Assembly: GCA_963727285.1 (NCBI GenBank)
Contig: CAVSFF010000003.1
Span: forward strand, 1-64,000
Reading direction: 5' to 3'
Source: CAITWD01 sp963727285
GTDB taxonomy: Bacteria > Actinomycetota > Thermoleophilia > Miltoncostaeales > Miltoncostaeaceae
Length of the DNA: 64,000 bases
This document shows positions 36,932-46,562 of this stretch, in pieces (within the stretch, counting starts at the first letter, position 1; every line of letters begins with the position of its first letter). The translations under genes were made by a program, and so were the position numbers. The notes below the pieces were generated by a model. That model saw only the letters and a list, made by a program, of their open reading frames with translations. It had not been told where the DNA came from and did no database searches.

Positions 36932-38538
36932 TCGGTCGGGCGCACCGCGGTCAGCAGCGGCCACGGGTTGACCGACACGTCGTACTGGGTCCAACCGAGC
37001 GCGAGTGCCCCCGCGGTGGTCCCGAGCTTCTGTCCGGCCGTGACGGTGATGCCGGGCCCGATGTGATGCGCGTACGTGGCGAGCGGCCCGTAGGCAAGCC
37101 GTCCGGAGCCCGGGGTGGCGATCCAGAATCCGATCCCGTGCGAGCGGTCGGCGGCGGATGCAGCCTCGAGCGTTCCCGCGGATGCCGCCACGACGGCGGT
37201 GCCGGCGTGGGCGTGCAGCGTGACCGCACAGAAGACGTGGTGTGCGCAGTCGGGGGCCGTGTACCGCACCTTGCCACCGGGGCGAACGGCGAGCGGGAAC
37301 GCGAAGCCGGTCACCGTCGCCGGTGAGGTGGTTCCGGGTGTGTCCCCGGCGGACGGGCCGGACCCCGTGACCGACGGCGTGTTGCCGCCCCACACCGTGA
37401 CCACCGGGCGGCCGGACCCGAACGGGATCACGTCGGCCGGGGGCGTGGCGGCCGCGCTGAGCCGAACCACGGCCGCGGCAGCACTGACCGCCGCGTGGGC
37501 GAGAAACGGCCGCGGGTCGAGGCCGTTCGACGGGTTCCCGTCGGCGTAGCTGCGTCCCAGGGCGAAGTGGAGGTGGGCAACCCCGTTGGCTTCGCCGGTG
37601 GTGCCGATCTCCTGCCCGGCCGTGACCTGTTGGCCGGGTGCGACGCGGACGGTACTCAGGTGGGCGTAGTAGGACGCCAGTCCGCGACCGGATTCGAGAC
37701 CGACGCCGATGCCGGCGAATCTGCCCGACTCGCCCGAGTGGACCGTGACGATGCGTCCGGAGAACACGGCGTAGACGGGGGTGCCGACGGGGACCCCGAG
37801 ATCGACGGCCCAGATGCTCTGCCAGTTGTACGACCCGCCCGCGAGGTTGAACGCGGGATCGTGGGTCCCGCCACGGTCATCGGGGCCCTGGATCAACGTG
37901 GCCGGGACGGCGCCCAAGGGCTTGACGGTCACCAGCGTCTGCGCGGCCGTGCCGGCGCAACCGGTCGGTTGCGCGGTGAGCAGTACGGGTGCGTCGGGGT
38001 TGCCGCCCAGCTGGCGAAAGAACTGCCCGACGCCGGACGGCCAGGACGCGTTGAGATTGCCGGGATCGTTGGCGGCTCCGGGTGGTGCCCACCGCTGTGC
38101 GATCGTGGGGATGGTGGTCACCCCGTCGGCGATGTACCCGCGGGCAAGATTGTCGGCGGCCGCGTTGATGCCGGCGGCATCGCTCGCGTAGGCGATGCCG
38201 GGTCCGAGGCCGAACGCGTTGTGAATCGCACGGGCGGGGCCGTAGGTCTCGAGCATCGTCTCCTGGGCGGCGATCGCCACCAACAGGCGTGGGTCGATTC
38301 CGGCGCGGACACCCGCGGTCACGAACGTGCCGCCCTGTCCGGCAAGCGGGCTGCCGGCACTGCTCAGGATCGCGTCAATGCCCCGTGCGTCGGTCGGACC
38401 GACGCATGTGAGCGCGCTGTCTGCCGCGCCGCCGTTGGCGGCCGCGGCGAGGCTTGCGATACCGGTCGCTCCGCACAGTGTGGCGGCGGCGGCCAAGAGA
38501 ACGAATTTGCTGCGCATCGGGCTCGAAGTAAAGCTCAT
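36928..38538 (-). CDS. Secreted wall protein: lysozyme-like domain plus two M23-like domains
   Basis: After a signal peptide (MRSKFVLLAAAATLCGATGIASLAAA), residues 50-180 hold a transglycosylase-like helical domain with IDPRLLVAIAAQETMLETYG, where Glu93 could be the acid. Residues 235-345 resemble an M23 (LytM) domain: VDLGVPVGTPVYAVFSG with Asp246, YYAHLSTVRVAPGQQVTAGQ and AHLHFALG with His322 and His324. The first zinc ligand, normally a His four residues before the Asp, is Ile242 here, so metal binding is doubtful. Residues 430-530 look like a second, more decayed copy (VTAGQKLGTTAGALALGWTQ, with the HxH lost). Peptidoglycan binding or cutting is inferred. The start ATG is at 38538, with another at 38517. 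Confidence 0.78.
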   Translation of the reverse strand: MSFTSSPMRSKFVLLAAAATLCGATGIASLAAAANGGAADSALTCVGPTDARGIDAILSSAGSPLAGQGGTFVTAGVRAGIDPRLLVAIAAQETMLETYGPARAIHNAFGLGPGIAYASDAAGINAAADNLARGYIADGVTTIPTIAQRWAPPGAANDPGNLNASWPSGVGQFFRQLGGNPDAPVLLTAQPTGCAGTAAQTLVTVKPLGAVPATLIQGPDDRGGTHDPAFNLAGGSYNWQSIWAVDLGVPVGTPVYAVFSGRIVTVHSGESGRFAGIGVGLESGRGLASYYAHLSTVRVAPGQQVTAGQEIGTTGEANGVAHLHFALGRSYADGNPSNGLDPRPFLAHAAVSAAAAVVRLSAAATPPADVIPFGSGRPVVTVWGGNTPSVTGSGPSAGDTPGTTSPATVTGFAFPLAVRPGGKVRYTAPDCAHHVFCAVTLHAHAGTAVVAASAGTLEAASAADRSHGIGFWIATPGSGRLAYGPLATYAHHIGPGITVTAGQKLGTTAGALALGWTQYDVSVNPWPLLTAVRPTD

Positions 38539-38586
38539 TGCGCGGCTAGGCGCGTAACGATTGTGTGAAGGCAGTCACACTCAAAT

Positions 38587-38604
38587 CATCGGCATCCGCC
38601 GATG
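38587..38604. promoter_or_regulatory. Dyad between divergent secreted-protein genes
   Basis: CATCGG (38587-38592) and CCGATG (38599-38604) form a 6-bp inverted repeat around CATCCG. It lies in the 145-base gap between the minus-strand M23-like gene and the plus-strand barrel gene, and includes an 11-base word CATCCGCCGAT also present at 33045 before the other barrel gene. A shared operator is possible. Confidence 0.3.
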
Positions 38605-38683
38605 GCAATTGAGATCCCGTCCGTGTGGCGGGTCCGGCGCCGTCCTTGAGGGTGCTCGCATGCCGATGGGAGGCGGTGTTACC

Positions 38684-40687
38684 GTGCGCCGCGTGAAGCG
38701 GAATCCCCAGTCCGCGCGGCGCGGTCCGGCCCGTCGTGTGAGGATCGCGGCCATCGTCGTTGCCGGTCTCGGCGTCGCCGCGGCTCCCGGCTGGGCGGCA
38801 CCCTCCGGCGGCGGTTGGGACGTCTCGTTTCCGCAGTGTGCCGGGACCGGGACGGTCTCACTGCCGGCCGCGCCGGCCATCGGCGTCGTGGGCGTCAACG
38901 ACGGGCGTCCGTTCACGACCAATCCATGTCTGACGGCCCAGGCGGCGTGGGCGGGGTCCGCACTCCACGCCTACATGAACACCGACGATCCCGGGCCGCG
39001 GTCACGGCAGTGGCCCGCAGTGACGACCGCCAAGACCCATACGGGCCCGAAGCGCTGCGTGGCGATCCGCCGGAGCCGTGCGACGACGGCATGTGCATAC
39101 GACTATGGGTGGAAGGCCGCCCGCGACGCCTATGCCCGGCTGTCGCTCGCACTGCATCGCCTCGCCGCGCAACCGGCGAACGCCGGCCGGATCCCGGCGT
39201 CGGCGGCGGGTGTGCGCTGGTGGCTCGATGCCGAGTCGGCCAATGCCTGGTCGGGTTCGGTCGCCATGAACACCGCGTCGATTGCCGGAAGCCTCGCGTA
39301 CCTGCGCGCGGCGAAGGCGGTGAGTGTCGGGGTCTACGCCAACCGCTACGACTCGCATACGCTGTTTGCCGCCGGCTCCCGCACGTTTCCGGCCGGAACG
39401 CTGAGTTGGCTGGCGACGGGGGCGACGACGCTGACCGGCGGCCTGGAGTACTGCGGCTACCCCGGGTTCACCGGGTCCGGATATACCTGGATGGTCCAAT
39501 TCTGGCCATCGTCGCTGGACGCCGATGCGCAATGCGCCGGCTTTGTGACCGGGCTGCGGCCGCTGACTGCCGGCGTGGCGGGGGAGGGGGTACGCGTCAA
39601 CCTCGTCCAACCGGCAACGGCGACGACGTCGATCACGCTTGCCAGCTCGTCGCCGGGCGGACGCTTCGCACTGACCGCGGCGGGCCCGTGGACGACCACG
39701 TTGACGATCCCGATTGCCGCCGGCTCCCGGCAATCGCGCGCGGTCGCATATGACGACACCCGTTCGGGTGTTCCGACACTCACGGCGAGCGTCGCCGGGG
39801 TCCCCGGTCGGATCGCCCAACGCGGCAGCGTAACGGCCGGTCCCCCGACCCAGATCGCCATCAGTCCGGCCGGCCCCACGCTCGCGGTCGGTCAGACCCG
39901 TGTCCTTGCGCTCACCGGGACCGACGCCTACGGGAACCGGGTGATGCGCGGTCTCGGCGGCCGTTGGACGAGCGCGCCCGGCGTCGTCGGGAGCGTGGGA
40001 TCGGGGACCGCGCGGACGACGGTATTCCATGCCAACGCGGTGGGGACGTCGTCCGTGACGGCGACCGTCGGCGCGCTTGCGGCCCACGCGAGTGTTGCGG
40101 TGGTGGCGCCGGCCGGCGGCGCGCCCGGGACCATCGTGGGGGGCCTGCACCTGACGGCCGGTCGGCCGTCGGCGGCCCTGCGGGTGCGATCGTGGGCGCC
40201 GGCCACGGGGGCCGATGGCGTGTGGACGGTCCGAGTGGGGTCGACGACGGGACGCATCGCGTCCTCGCCATCCGGCCCGTGGCGATCCGTTCTTTCGGTA
40301 ACCGTCGCTCCCGGCGGCGTCCTGGGCACGCCGTTCTACGTCCGCGATACGCGCACCGGGAGTTCCGAGATCACGGCATCTGGCCCCCTCGGGACGATCT
40401 CCCGCGCGGAGTCCGTCGGTGCTGGGGCAACGGTGCGGGTCGCGGTGACGCCGGTTCGCTCGCACCTGGCACTCGGCGCCGTCGAGGTACTCCACCTGGC
40501 CGGGTGGGATGCCTTCGGCAATTCCACCGTCCCGCGCGCGAGCTGGGTCGCATCGCGGCCGCGAGTCGTGCACCTTGCGCGGGCCCGCGGGCCCGCGGTC
40601 CGCGTCATCGCGCGGACCGGGGGACGGTCGTGGGTCACGGCGCACGTCGGTATCCTGTCGTCGTCGGCACTCGTGTTCGTCCCGTAG
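38684..40687 (+). CDS. Secreted GH25-like TIM-barrel protein with Ig-like repeats
   Basis: The signal peptide (RRVRIAAIVVAGLGVAAAPG) is followed by WDVSFPQCAGTGTVSLP and AIGVVGVNDGRPFTTNPCL, the conserved opening of a family of actinobacterial barrel proteins related to the GH25/DUF1906 fold. The barrel goes on with YMNTDDPGP, RWWLDAESANAWSG (acidic residues DAE) and VGVYANRYDSHTLF, ending QFWPSSLDADAQCAGF. From residue 320 two repeats of a beta-sandwich type alternate (SSSPGGRFALTAAGPWTTTL, AGPTLAVGQTRVLALTGTDAY). Cysteines at regular places suggest disulfides outside the cell. I use the GTG at 38684, which has GGGAGG 10 bases upstream; a GTG at 38693 lies 7 bases after a TACCGT box and is equally possible. 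No activity is known. Confidence 0.75.
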   Translation: MRRVKRNPQSARRGPARRVRIAAIVVAGLGVAAAPGWAAPSGGGWDVSFPQCAGTGTVSLPAAPAIGVVGVNDGRPFTTNPCLTAQAAWAGSALHAYMNTDDPGPRSRQWPAVTTAKTHTGPKRCVAIRRSRATTACAYDYGWKAARDAYARLSLALHRLAAQPANAGRIPASAAGVRWWLDAESANAWSGSVAMNTASIAGSLAYLRAAKAVSVGVYANRYDSHTLFAAGSRTFPAGTLSWLATGATTLTGGLEYCGYPGFTGSGYTWMVQFWPSSLDADAQCAGFVTGLRPLTAGVAGEGVRVNLVQPATATTSITLASSSPGGRFALTAAGPWTTTLTIPIAAGSRQSRAVAYDDTRSGVPTLTASVAGVPGRIAQRGSVTAGPPTQIAISPAGPTLAVGQTRVLALTGTDAYGNRVMRGLGGRWTSAPGVVGSVGSGTARTTVFHANAVGTSSVTATVGALAAHASVAVVAPAGGAPGTIVGGLHLTAGRPSAALRVRSWAPATGADGVWTVRVGSTTGRIASSPSGPWRSVLSVTVAPGGVLGTPFYVRDTRTGSSEITASGPLGTISRAESVGAGATVRVAVTPVRSHLALGAVEVLHLAGWDAFGNSTVPRASWVASRPRVVHLARARGPAVRVIARTGGRSWVTAHVGILSSSALVFVP

Positions 40688-40748
40688 CCGACCCCCACGG
40701 CCGGCGATGCGCCCGGCCGGCACGGCGTCGACCCACAGGATGATTGCG

Positions 40749-41471
40749 ATGACGGTGCTCACCCTCCCGACGCAGGACGGCGAGATGCTCGCGGACCTTG
40801 CCGAACCGGTGACGCCGAACGGTGCCGGCGTGGTCGTGATCCAAGAGGCGTTCGGAGTGACCGGCTACGTGCGTTCGGTCGCCGAACGGCTGGCGGCGGC
40901 GGGATTCCTCGCCGTCGCACCACACGTGTTCCATCGCAGCGGTGATCCGGTCATCGATTACGCCGACTTCTCCGCTGCGGCACCGCACATGTCGGCCCTG
41001 ACCGCGGACGGCATCGCCACGGACCTGGACGCCGCCATCGACGCCCTCGCCGCGCGCGGCGTACCGCCGCGCCGAATCGGGATCATCGGGTTCTGCATGG
41101 GCGGGTCGGTCGCCCTCGTCGCGGCGACCCGGCCGGACCTCGGGGCCGCGGTGTCCTTCTACGGTGGCGGCATCCGCCAGGGGCGGATGGGGCTGCCTCC
41201 GCTCCTGGACGTTGCTCCGACGCTGGTCGTTCCGTGGCTGGGGCAATACGGAGACGACGATCCGAGCATCCCGGTGGATCAGGTCGAAGATCTCCGGGCC
41301 GCCGCATCCCGCGCCGGCGTGACGACCGAGATTGTGCGGTATCCCGGAGCCGGCCACGCATTCCATTGCGATGAGCGCCCGTCCGCGTATCGCCCGGAGG
41401 CTGCCGCGCAGGCGTGGCAGCGCGCGCTCGACTGGTTCCGGCAGTATCTGGTCGCGCCGGGTGTCGGGTAG
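40749..41471 (+). CDS. Dienelactone hydrolase-family protein
   Basis: This 240-residue alpha/beta hydrolase has the DLH features VVVIQEAFGVTGYVRSVAER with the Glu that steers the nucleophile, the nucleophile elbow GFCMGGSVAL with catalytic Cys, an Asp in GQYGDDDPSIPVDQVEDL and the His in YPGAGHAFHCDERPSAY. The family opens dienelactones in aromatic breakdown, but many members act on other esters, so the substrate here is unknown. The ATG at 40749 is preceded by ACAGGA at a good distance; an ATG at 40740 is also in frame. It stands alone, with no aromatic degradation genes near it. Confidence 0.88.
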   Translation: MTVLTLPTQDGEMLADLAEPVTPNGAGVVVIQEAFGVTGYVRSVAERLAAAGFLAVAPHVFHRSGDPVIDYADFSAAAPHMSALTADGIATDLDAAIDALAARGVPPRRIGIIGFCMGGSVALVAATRPDLGAAVSFYGGGIRQGRMGLPPLLDVAPTLVVPWLGQYGDDDPSIPVDQVEDLRAAASRAGVTTEIVRYPGAGHAFHCDERPSAYRPEAAAQAWQRALDWFRQYLVAPGVG

Positions 41472-41649
41472 GGGATCGCCGGGCTTCATTTCGCACGAGC
41501 CGCTGCCGATGATTCCGGGCATGCGGCGGTACCCGCGCCCCGACACGGGCCCGTAGTATCGTCGGCGTCCGCCGACCGTCGCCCGGAGCCCCGCGCGGCG
41601 ACCGGAAGGCGGCCGGGGTTCCCCAACAGCTCCACAGATACGAGGCCCG

Positions 41650-44407
41650 TTGCCGAAGACCGATCACGCCACGGACGCCGGAGGTCCGGAACCTCTGCTC
41701 GTGGCCGACCTCTATGCCGACATTGCCGGTCTGGCGCGACTGGCCGTCGGCGAACTCGACCGCGGCGCCTGGACCGACGCGTATCTGCTGATCTGCGGGG
41801 TCAGTCAGCTCGTGGCCGACTACCTGCAGCCGGATCCGCTGTCGCTCCGCCGCGCCACCTCGGTGTTCACCAAGGGTGATGCCCGCGCCGGCCACGTGGT
41901 CGCGCGCACGGTCACCGCCCCGGGAGCCGCCGCCCTGGAACAGCTGACCGCCTTGCGCCCGGGTGAGGGACGTCTGCGGCGCGTCCAGTCGGCACTCGAC
42001 GACGGACTTGCGGCCTTGGCTGAGGTCATGTTCGGATCACCCGGAGCCGGGCTCGACCACGGCGACTGCGTTCGGCTCCGATACGTGTGCGATCAGCTCT
42101 CCGGTCGCGCGGACGAGCTTCCGACGGCGCTTCGTCGCGATGTGGTGCGCCTGCCGTCGTGCTTTCGCAGTTTCGATCAGCACCCTGACGATGTGGCCGC
42201 GCTGGCCGGGCGCTTCGCCGATGCGCACCCGGATCGCTCCCGGCCGCTGTTGGTGGTGGGCATCCGCACCTCGGGGACATATCTGGCGCCATTGGTGGGC
42301 GCCACGCTGCGCGCCGAGGGCTATACCGATGTGAGGTTCATCACCATGCGTCCCGGGCGGCGGCTGCATGCCGAGTATCGCGCGGTGCTCGATGACACCG
42401 TCGCGCGGGGCGGATGTGTCGTTGTCTGTGACGATCCCCCGGGATCCGGGAACGCCATGGCAAACGCCTGCCGTCAGCTGGAGGATGCGGGCGCCCCTGC
42501 GTCGTCGATCGTGCTCCTGCTCGCGCTCTTCGACGCCGCGGACGCGCTGCCCGCGGTGCTCGCGAAATACGACGCCGTGCTCTTGGGCTTCGAGGACTGG
42601 TCGGTCCACGAGCGTCTCGATGACGCGTGGGTGCACGCGCAGGCAGTCGTCGCTTCTCGGCGAGGCGCGACGGGTGGATGCCGTGGAGCACCTGCACGCC
42701 CGCGGTCTCGCATGCGGGCCGCGGGCACGTCGGCGCGGTGTATCGGGTTCAGCTCGCCGACGGTGACGGCACCCCGCCGTCGATCGAGCACTGGTGTGTC
42801 GAGGGCGTCGGGTTCGGCTACTACGGCCACCATGCCATAGCGGTGGCCGCGCCCGTGGCGGAGTTCCTTCCGGCCATCTTCGGGATCCGCGAGGGTCTGC
42901 TGTTCCGGCAGTGGTTCGACGATGACGCGCGCGTCAGCGAACAGCCGGCGGACGCGCGCGTGCAGTTGGTGCCGCGCATCGTGGACTACGTCCGCACCCG
43001 GCGCGACGCGCTGCCGGTGCCGTTCGATGCCAGCCTGCGCATGAGCGGGCAGTATCCGGTCTGGGAAGCGATCAGCATGCTGCTCAGTCGCGCCTGCGGC
43101 CCCGCGTGGCCTCTGGGCCGCGCGATGGTCGATCGACCGGGCGGTCCAGGGACTGCTGCAGACACCGGATCCGTGCGTGATCGACGGGCGTACCGGCCTG
43201 TCGGAGTGGTTCGCCGACGGCGACCGCGGCACGACGGTCAAATGCGACTGGCATCAGGGCGCCACATGGAATCTCGGACTCGGCAGTTGCGACCCCGTCT
43301 TCGATCTGGCCGGGGCCGCGGCGACCTCCGACGACCCCGCATTCCTGGCCGCCTTGCGCGCGGCGTGGGCCGCGATCGATGGCCGACCCGTCGGCGACGA
43401 GCGCTGGCTGCTCTACCAGTTGGCCCACCTGTGGGGGTTGCCCGACACCCGTCGCGAAGACCGCCAGGAACTGCGACGCGCCTGCTCGCGGGCGCTGCAG
43501 GAGTACTTCCGCGGCATCTACTTCGCGGATCTGGAATCACGCCCGGACGGGCCCGTGTGCGGCATCGACATCGACGGCGTGCTGGAGTCCGAGGTGCTCG
43601 GATTCCCGGCGCTGACCCCGGCGTCCGCGTCCGGGCTGCGGGCGCTGATCGCGCACGGATACCGTCCGGTTCTGGTGACCGGACGGAGCATCGGCGAAGT
43701 CGTGGAGCGATGCCACGCATACGGGCTTGCCGGGGGAGTGGCCGAATACGGTTCGGCGACCTACCTCGTCGACGGAAATGTCACGACGCCGGTGACCAGT
43801 GCTCGCGGATCTTGATGCGCTCGAGCGCCTGCGGACCGAACTGCGGGGCTGCGCCGGCGTGGAGGTCAACGACGACTATGCCTTCGGGATCCGGGCGTTC
43901 GTCCGCAACGATGCGGGCGCCCGTCGTCCGGTTCCGGACGCCGTGCTCGCCGACGCCCAGCAGGCCGCCCGTGCGCAGGACACGGTCGCGATCGTCGGCG
44001 ATGCCCAGACCGATCTCGTGGGTGCCGGCATCTCGAAGGGCGTGGGCATCCGGGTGCTGTTGGACGGGCTGGGGGCGCCGCCGCGGCTGGCATTCGCCGT
44101 CGGGGACACCGCCGCCGATGTGACCTTGCTCTCCGCCGCCGAGCGCCCGTACGCGCCGGGCCACGGCAAGGACGCGCTTGGAGACGTGGCAACAGTGGTT
44201 CGGCAGCCCTACCAGGCCGGGTTCGCCGCCGCAGTCGGCGCCTTGATCGGACATTCTCCGGGGGATTGCCCTCTGTGCGCAGTGCCTGCCGGGTCGCGGG
44301 ATCGCGACGTCCTGCTGGGACTGCTGGGACTGCGCGAGGCCGGCATCGAGCGAATGCCGGCGCGGCTGGCCCGCTTGGCGGCGCCCCGGTCGAAGCGAGC
44401 CTCGTAA
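41650..44407 (+). CDS. Phosphoribosyltransferase - kinase-like - HAD phosphatase fusion, four frameshifts
   Basis: Joining the frames gives one protein of about 918 residues. Residues 1-180 are helical and unassigned. A PRTase domain follows: PLLVVGIRTSGTYLAPLVGA (PPi loop) and CVVVCDDPPGSGNAMANACR (PRPP loop with the acidic pair). From about 340 to 610 a protein-kinase-like fold appears: HVGAVYRVQLADGDG (glycine loop), VEGVGFGYYGHHAI, REGLLFRQWF (hinge) and CDWHQGATWNLGLGSCDPVF with FDLA (catalytic and metal region). The last 290 residues are a Cof/SPP-type HAD phosphatase: CGIDIDGVLE (DxD), VLVTGRS, SKGVGIRVLL and AVGDTAADVTLL. Frameshifts lie near 42,655, 42,720, 43,100 and 43,800. The start is a TTG (41650) or the GTG at 41701. 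The TAA overlaps the next gene's ATG (TAATG). I infer synthesis or salvage of a phosphoribosyl-linked metabolite; nothing confirms it. Confidence 0.7.
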
Positions 44408-45525
44408 TGGCCGCGACCACCCGGCAGCGACGCCTTCGCGCGGGCGCCGAAGAGCTCACCTGGACGGTCGCCGGCGCGGCGCATCGCGCGGTGGCATCCG
44501 CCGGAGCGGCCGCCCACGTGGACGTCCTCAGGGCCGCGCTTCCCTCCAACCGCCGAAGAGCCGGGCGCGCTCGCGCGGCAGCCGACGAGATTCTCGACTA
44601 CTTCGCGACGACGCGCGGACAGGACCCATGGGAGACCGGTCGCCTGATACCGACCGACGGGGATGTCGCGGTGTTCGAGGCGGGCCCGGTCGGGGCGGGC
44701 TTCCGGGCGCTTATCAAGGTGGCGGGAACCGCGGCGGCGGGCGACGGAATGGCCGTCCAACAGCGCGTCTTGGCGCGGCTGCACACCAACTTGCGGCTCG
44801 GGGATTGGCGCCGGCTGGTGCCCCTTGTGTTGGCGGGTGGGTCCTATCGCGGCCTGGCGTATCTGCTCGAGGAGCGCGTGCCGGGATCGCGCCTGGAATC
44901 CGCCCTGAAGAAGTCGGCCACGCGAGCGCACGCGCTGCGGTCGGCAGTCGATGCCCTGACGGGACTGCATGCGGCCACCTCGGTCGCGGCCACCGCCGAT
45001 GGGCCGGTCCGTTCCCGCCTGGTGGGGGAGCCCATCAACACGCTCGCCCGGGCGGCCGGCCCGGTGCCCGCCGTCGATCAACTGGCCTTGCGACTGACGA
45101 CCGCGTTCGACGGGGTGGATCTGGCGCTCGGATGGACGCACGGGGACTACTGGCTTGGCAACGTGCTGTCCACACCGGGCGGGGATGTGACCGGCATCGT
45201 CGACTGGGAATATTCGCGGACCGATGACGTCACGTCCCTCGACGTGGTCAACTTTCTGCTGACGCTCCGGATGTGGGACCGTCGCCAAGAGCTGGGGGCG
45301 GTTGTGGTCGGCCTGCTTGCCGACGAGCGCTGGACCCTCGAAGAGGCGGAACTCCTCGAACGGTCGGCGGCGCCGCGTCTTGACCGGGAGGTCGGGGTCG
45401 CGAACATCGTGCTGGCGACATGGCTCCGGCACCTGACCGACATGCTGGAGCGCCGCCCGGACTTCGGATCGCACCCGCTATGGATGCGGCGCAACGTGCA
45501 GACGGTCCTCGCAGCCATCGGGTGA
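44407..45525 (+). CDS. Aminoglycoside phosphotransferase-like kinase
   Basis: This 372-residue protein starts at the ATG sharing its A with the stop of the fusion gene (TAATG), so translation of the two is coupled. It has an APH-type fold: the glycine-loop area around FRALIKVAGTAAAGDGMAVQ, the hinge YLLEERVPGSRLESAL, the catalytic loop HGDYWLGNVL with His245, Asp247 and Asn252, and the metal-binding Asp266 in IVDWEYS. The first 90 residues are an extra helical domain. APH-like kinases phosphorylate small molecules such as sugars, choline or aminoglycosides. The closest hint to substrate is the partner gene, so I suggest that the substrate is the product of the PRTase-HAD protein. It shares no obvious cluster with resistance genes. 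Confidence 0.8.
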   Translation: MAATTRQRRLRAGAEELTWTVAGAAHRAVASAGAAAHVDVLRAALPSNRRRAGRARAAADEILDYFATTRGQDPWETGRLIPTDGDVAVFEAGPVGAGFRALIKVAGTAAAGDGMAVQQRVLARLHTNLRLGDWRRLVPLVLAGGSYRGLAYLLEERVPGSRLESALKKSATRAHALRSAVDALTGLHAATSVAATADGPVRSRLVGEPINTLARAAGPVPAVDQLALRLTTAFDGVDLALGWTHGDYWLGNVLSTPGGDVTGIVDWEYSRTDDVTSLDVVNFLLTLRMWDRRQELGAVVVGLLADERWTLEEAELLERSAAPRLDREVGVANIVLATWLRHLTDMLERRPDFGSHPLWMRRNVQTVLAAIG

Positions 45526-45538
45526 CGGTGCGGGTGGT

Positions 45539-46477
45539 CTAGCGGACCAGCGGTGTCCGGGTAAACAGCGCGCTCAGCGAGCCGGATGCGGGCGAGCGGG
45601 CACCGGCCAGGAGCGGCAGCCGGAGCGAACGCTCGATGGTGCCGAGGACACCGTAGTGGTTCACAAATCCGGCGGAGCGGGTGCCGGCACGGACGTCGGG
45701 ACCGGCGACGACGGTCGCGATGTGTCCTCCGCCGTGGGCGTTGTTGCTTCCCTCATCCCAGGTCACGATGAGGTAGCCGTGGGGACCGAGCTCACGCACA
45801 AGCGCGGGGACGAGGCTGTGCAGGAACGCGTCGCCCGTCCGGACACCGCAATCGTGGGTGTCGTTGCACGTGTTGGGCGTAATCCAGACGAACGTGGGCA
45901 GGGTTCCGTGGTTGATGTCCGCCGTGAGCGTCGGAAAGCCGACCAGGTGCCGGCACAGCGCCGCGTTGTGGCGGTAATAGACGAACGGATTGTGGCGCTG
46001 CGCGTAGAGACCCGAATCGCCCTTCCAGCAGGTCCCCGGGTGCGGGTAATTCTGGAGGTACGCCTTCCAGGACACGGCGGCCGAGTTCAGCTGATCGCCG
46101 ACACTGGGGCCGGACACCGTGCAGGACGTGCAGTCCGAGCGGATGCCGTGGGTCGACCCGCTGGTCAGCGCGAGATAGTTGGGCAGCGACGGGTGCGCGA
46201 CCGCGTAGCTTTGGGTTGCCAGCCCCCACCGCTTGGCAAGTGCGTTGACGAACGGCGAGCTCGACCGGCCGATGACATCGGTGTCGCCCTTGTTCTCCAT
46301 CACGATGACGACCACGTGGGACTGTGCGGACGGCTTGGGATGCAATCCCGTGACGACCGACCCGCTCGCGGAGCTCGCGCCGCAACCGACGACTGCGAGG
46401 ACGAGGATCATCGGCAGGATCCGTCCGAAGCGCGTCATGCGCGCGAACAGGCCGCCTGCGTGGGCGATTCGGTCCAT
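45539..46477 (-). CDS. Secreted phosphoesterase-family acid phosphatase, lipoprotein
   Basis: The 312-residue protein has a lipobox (ILVLAVVGC), so it is probably lipid-anchored outside the cell. The metal-binding chain of the PF04185 phosphoesterase family is visible: HVVVIVMENKGDTDVIG, AHPSLPNYLALTSGSTHG, CTVSGPSVGDQL, NPFVYYRH, VWITPNTCNDTHDCG and LIVTWDEGSNNAHGGGH, ending VVAGPDVRAGTRS. The family includes acid phosphatases and phospholipase C. The short spacing of motifs fits the acid-phosphatase branch, not the much longer phospholipases. It converges with the kinase gene at 45,525. Release of phosphate outside the cell is the likely role. Confidence 0.88.
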   Translation of the reverse strand: MDRIAHAGGLFARMTRFGRILPMILVLAVVGCGASSASGSVVTGLHPKPSAQSHVVVIVMENKGDTDVIGRSSSPFVNALAKRWGLATQSYAVAHPSLPNYLALTSGSTHGIRSDCTSCTVSGPSVGDQLNSAAVSWKAYLQNYPHPGTCWKGDSGLYAQRHNPFVYYRHNAALCRHLVGFPTLTADINHGTLPTFVWITPNTCNDTHDCGVRTGDAFLHSLVPALVRELGPHGYLIVTWDEGSNNAHGGGHIATVVAGPDVRAGTRSAGFVNHYGVLGTIERSLRLPLLAGARSPASGSLSALFTRTPLVR

Positions 46478-46562
46478 CGCGTCACTATTCCAGACGGGCC
46501 TGTGGGCCGCCTGTGGTCCGGTTCCGCGCCACCGCGCCGTCGCGGTGCGGCCGGCGTGCGGA

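Noticed and set aside
44407..45525. Aminoglycoside resistance gene
   Set aside because: The APH-like fold is shared by many metabolic kinases, and coupling to the PRTase-HAD gene points to metabolism.
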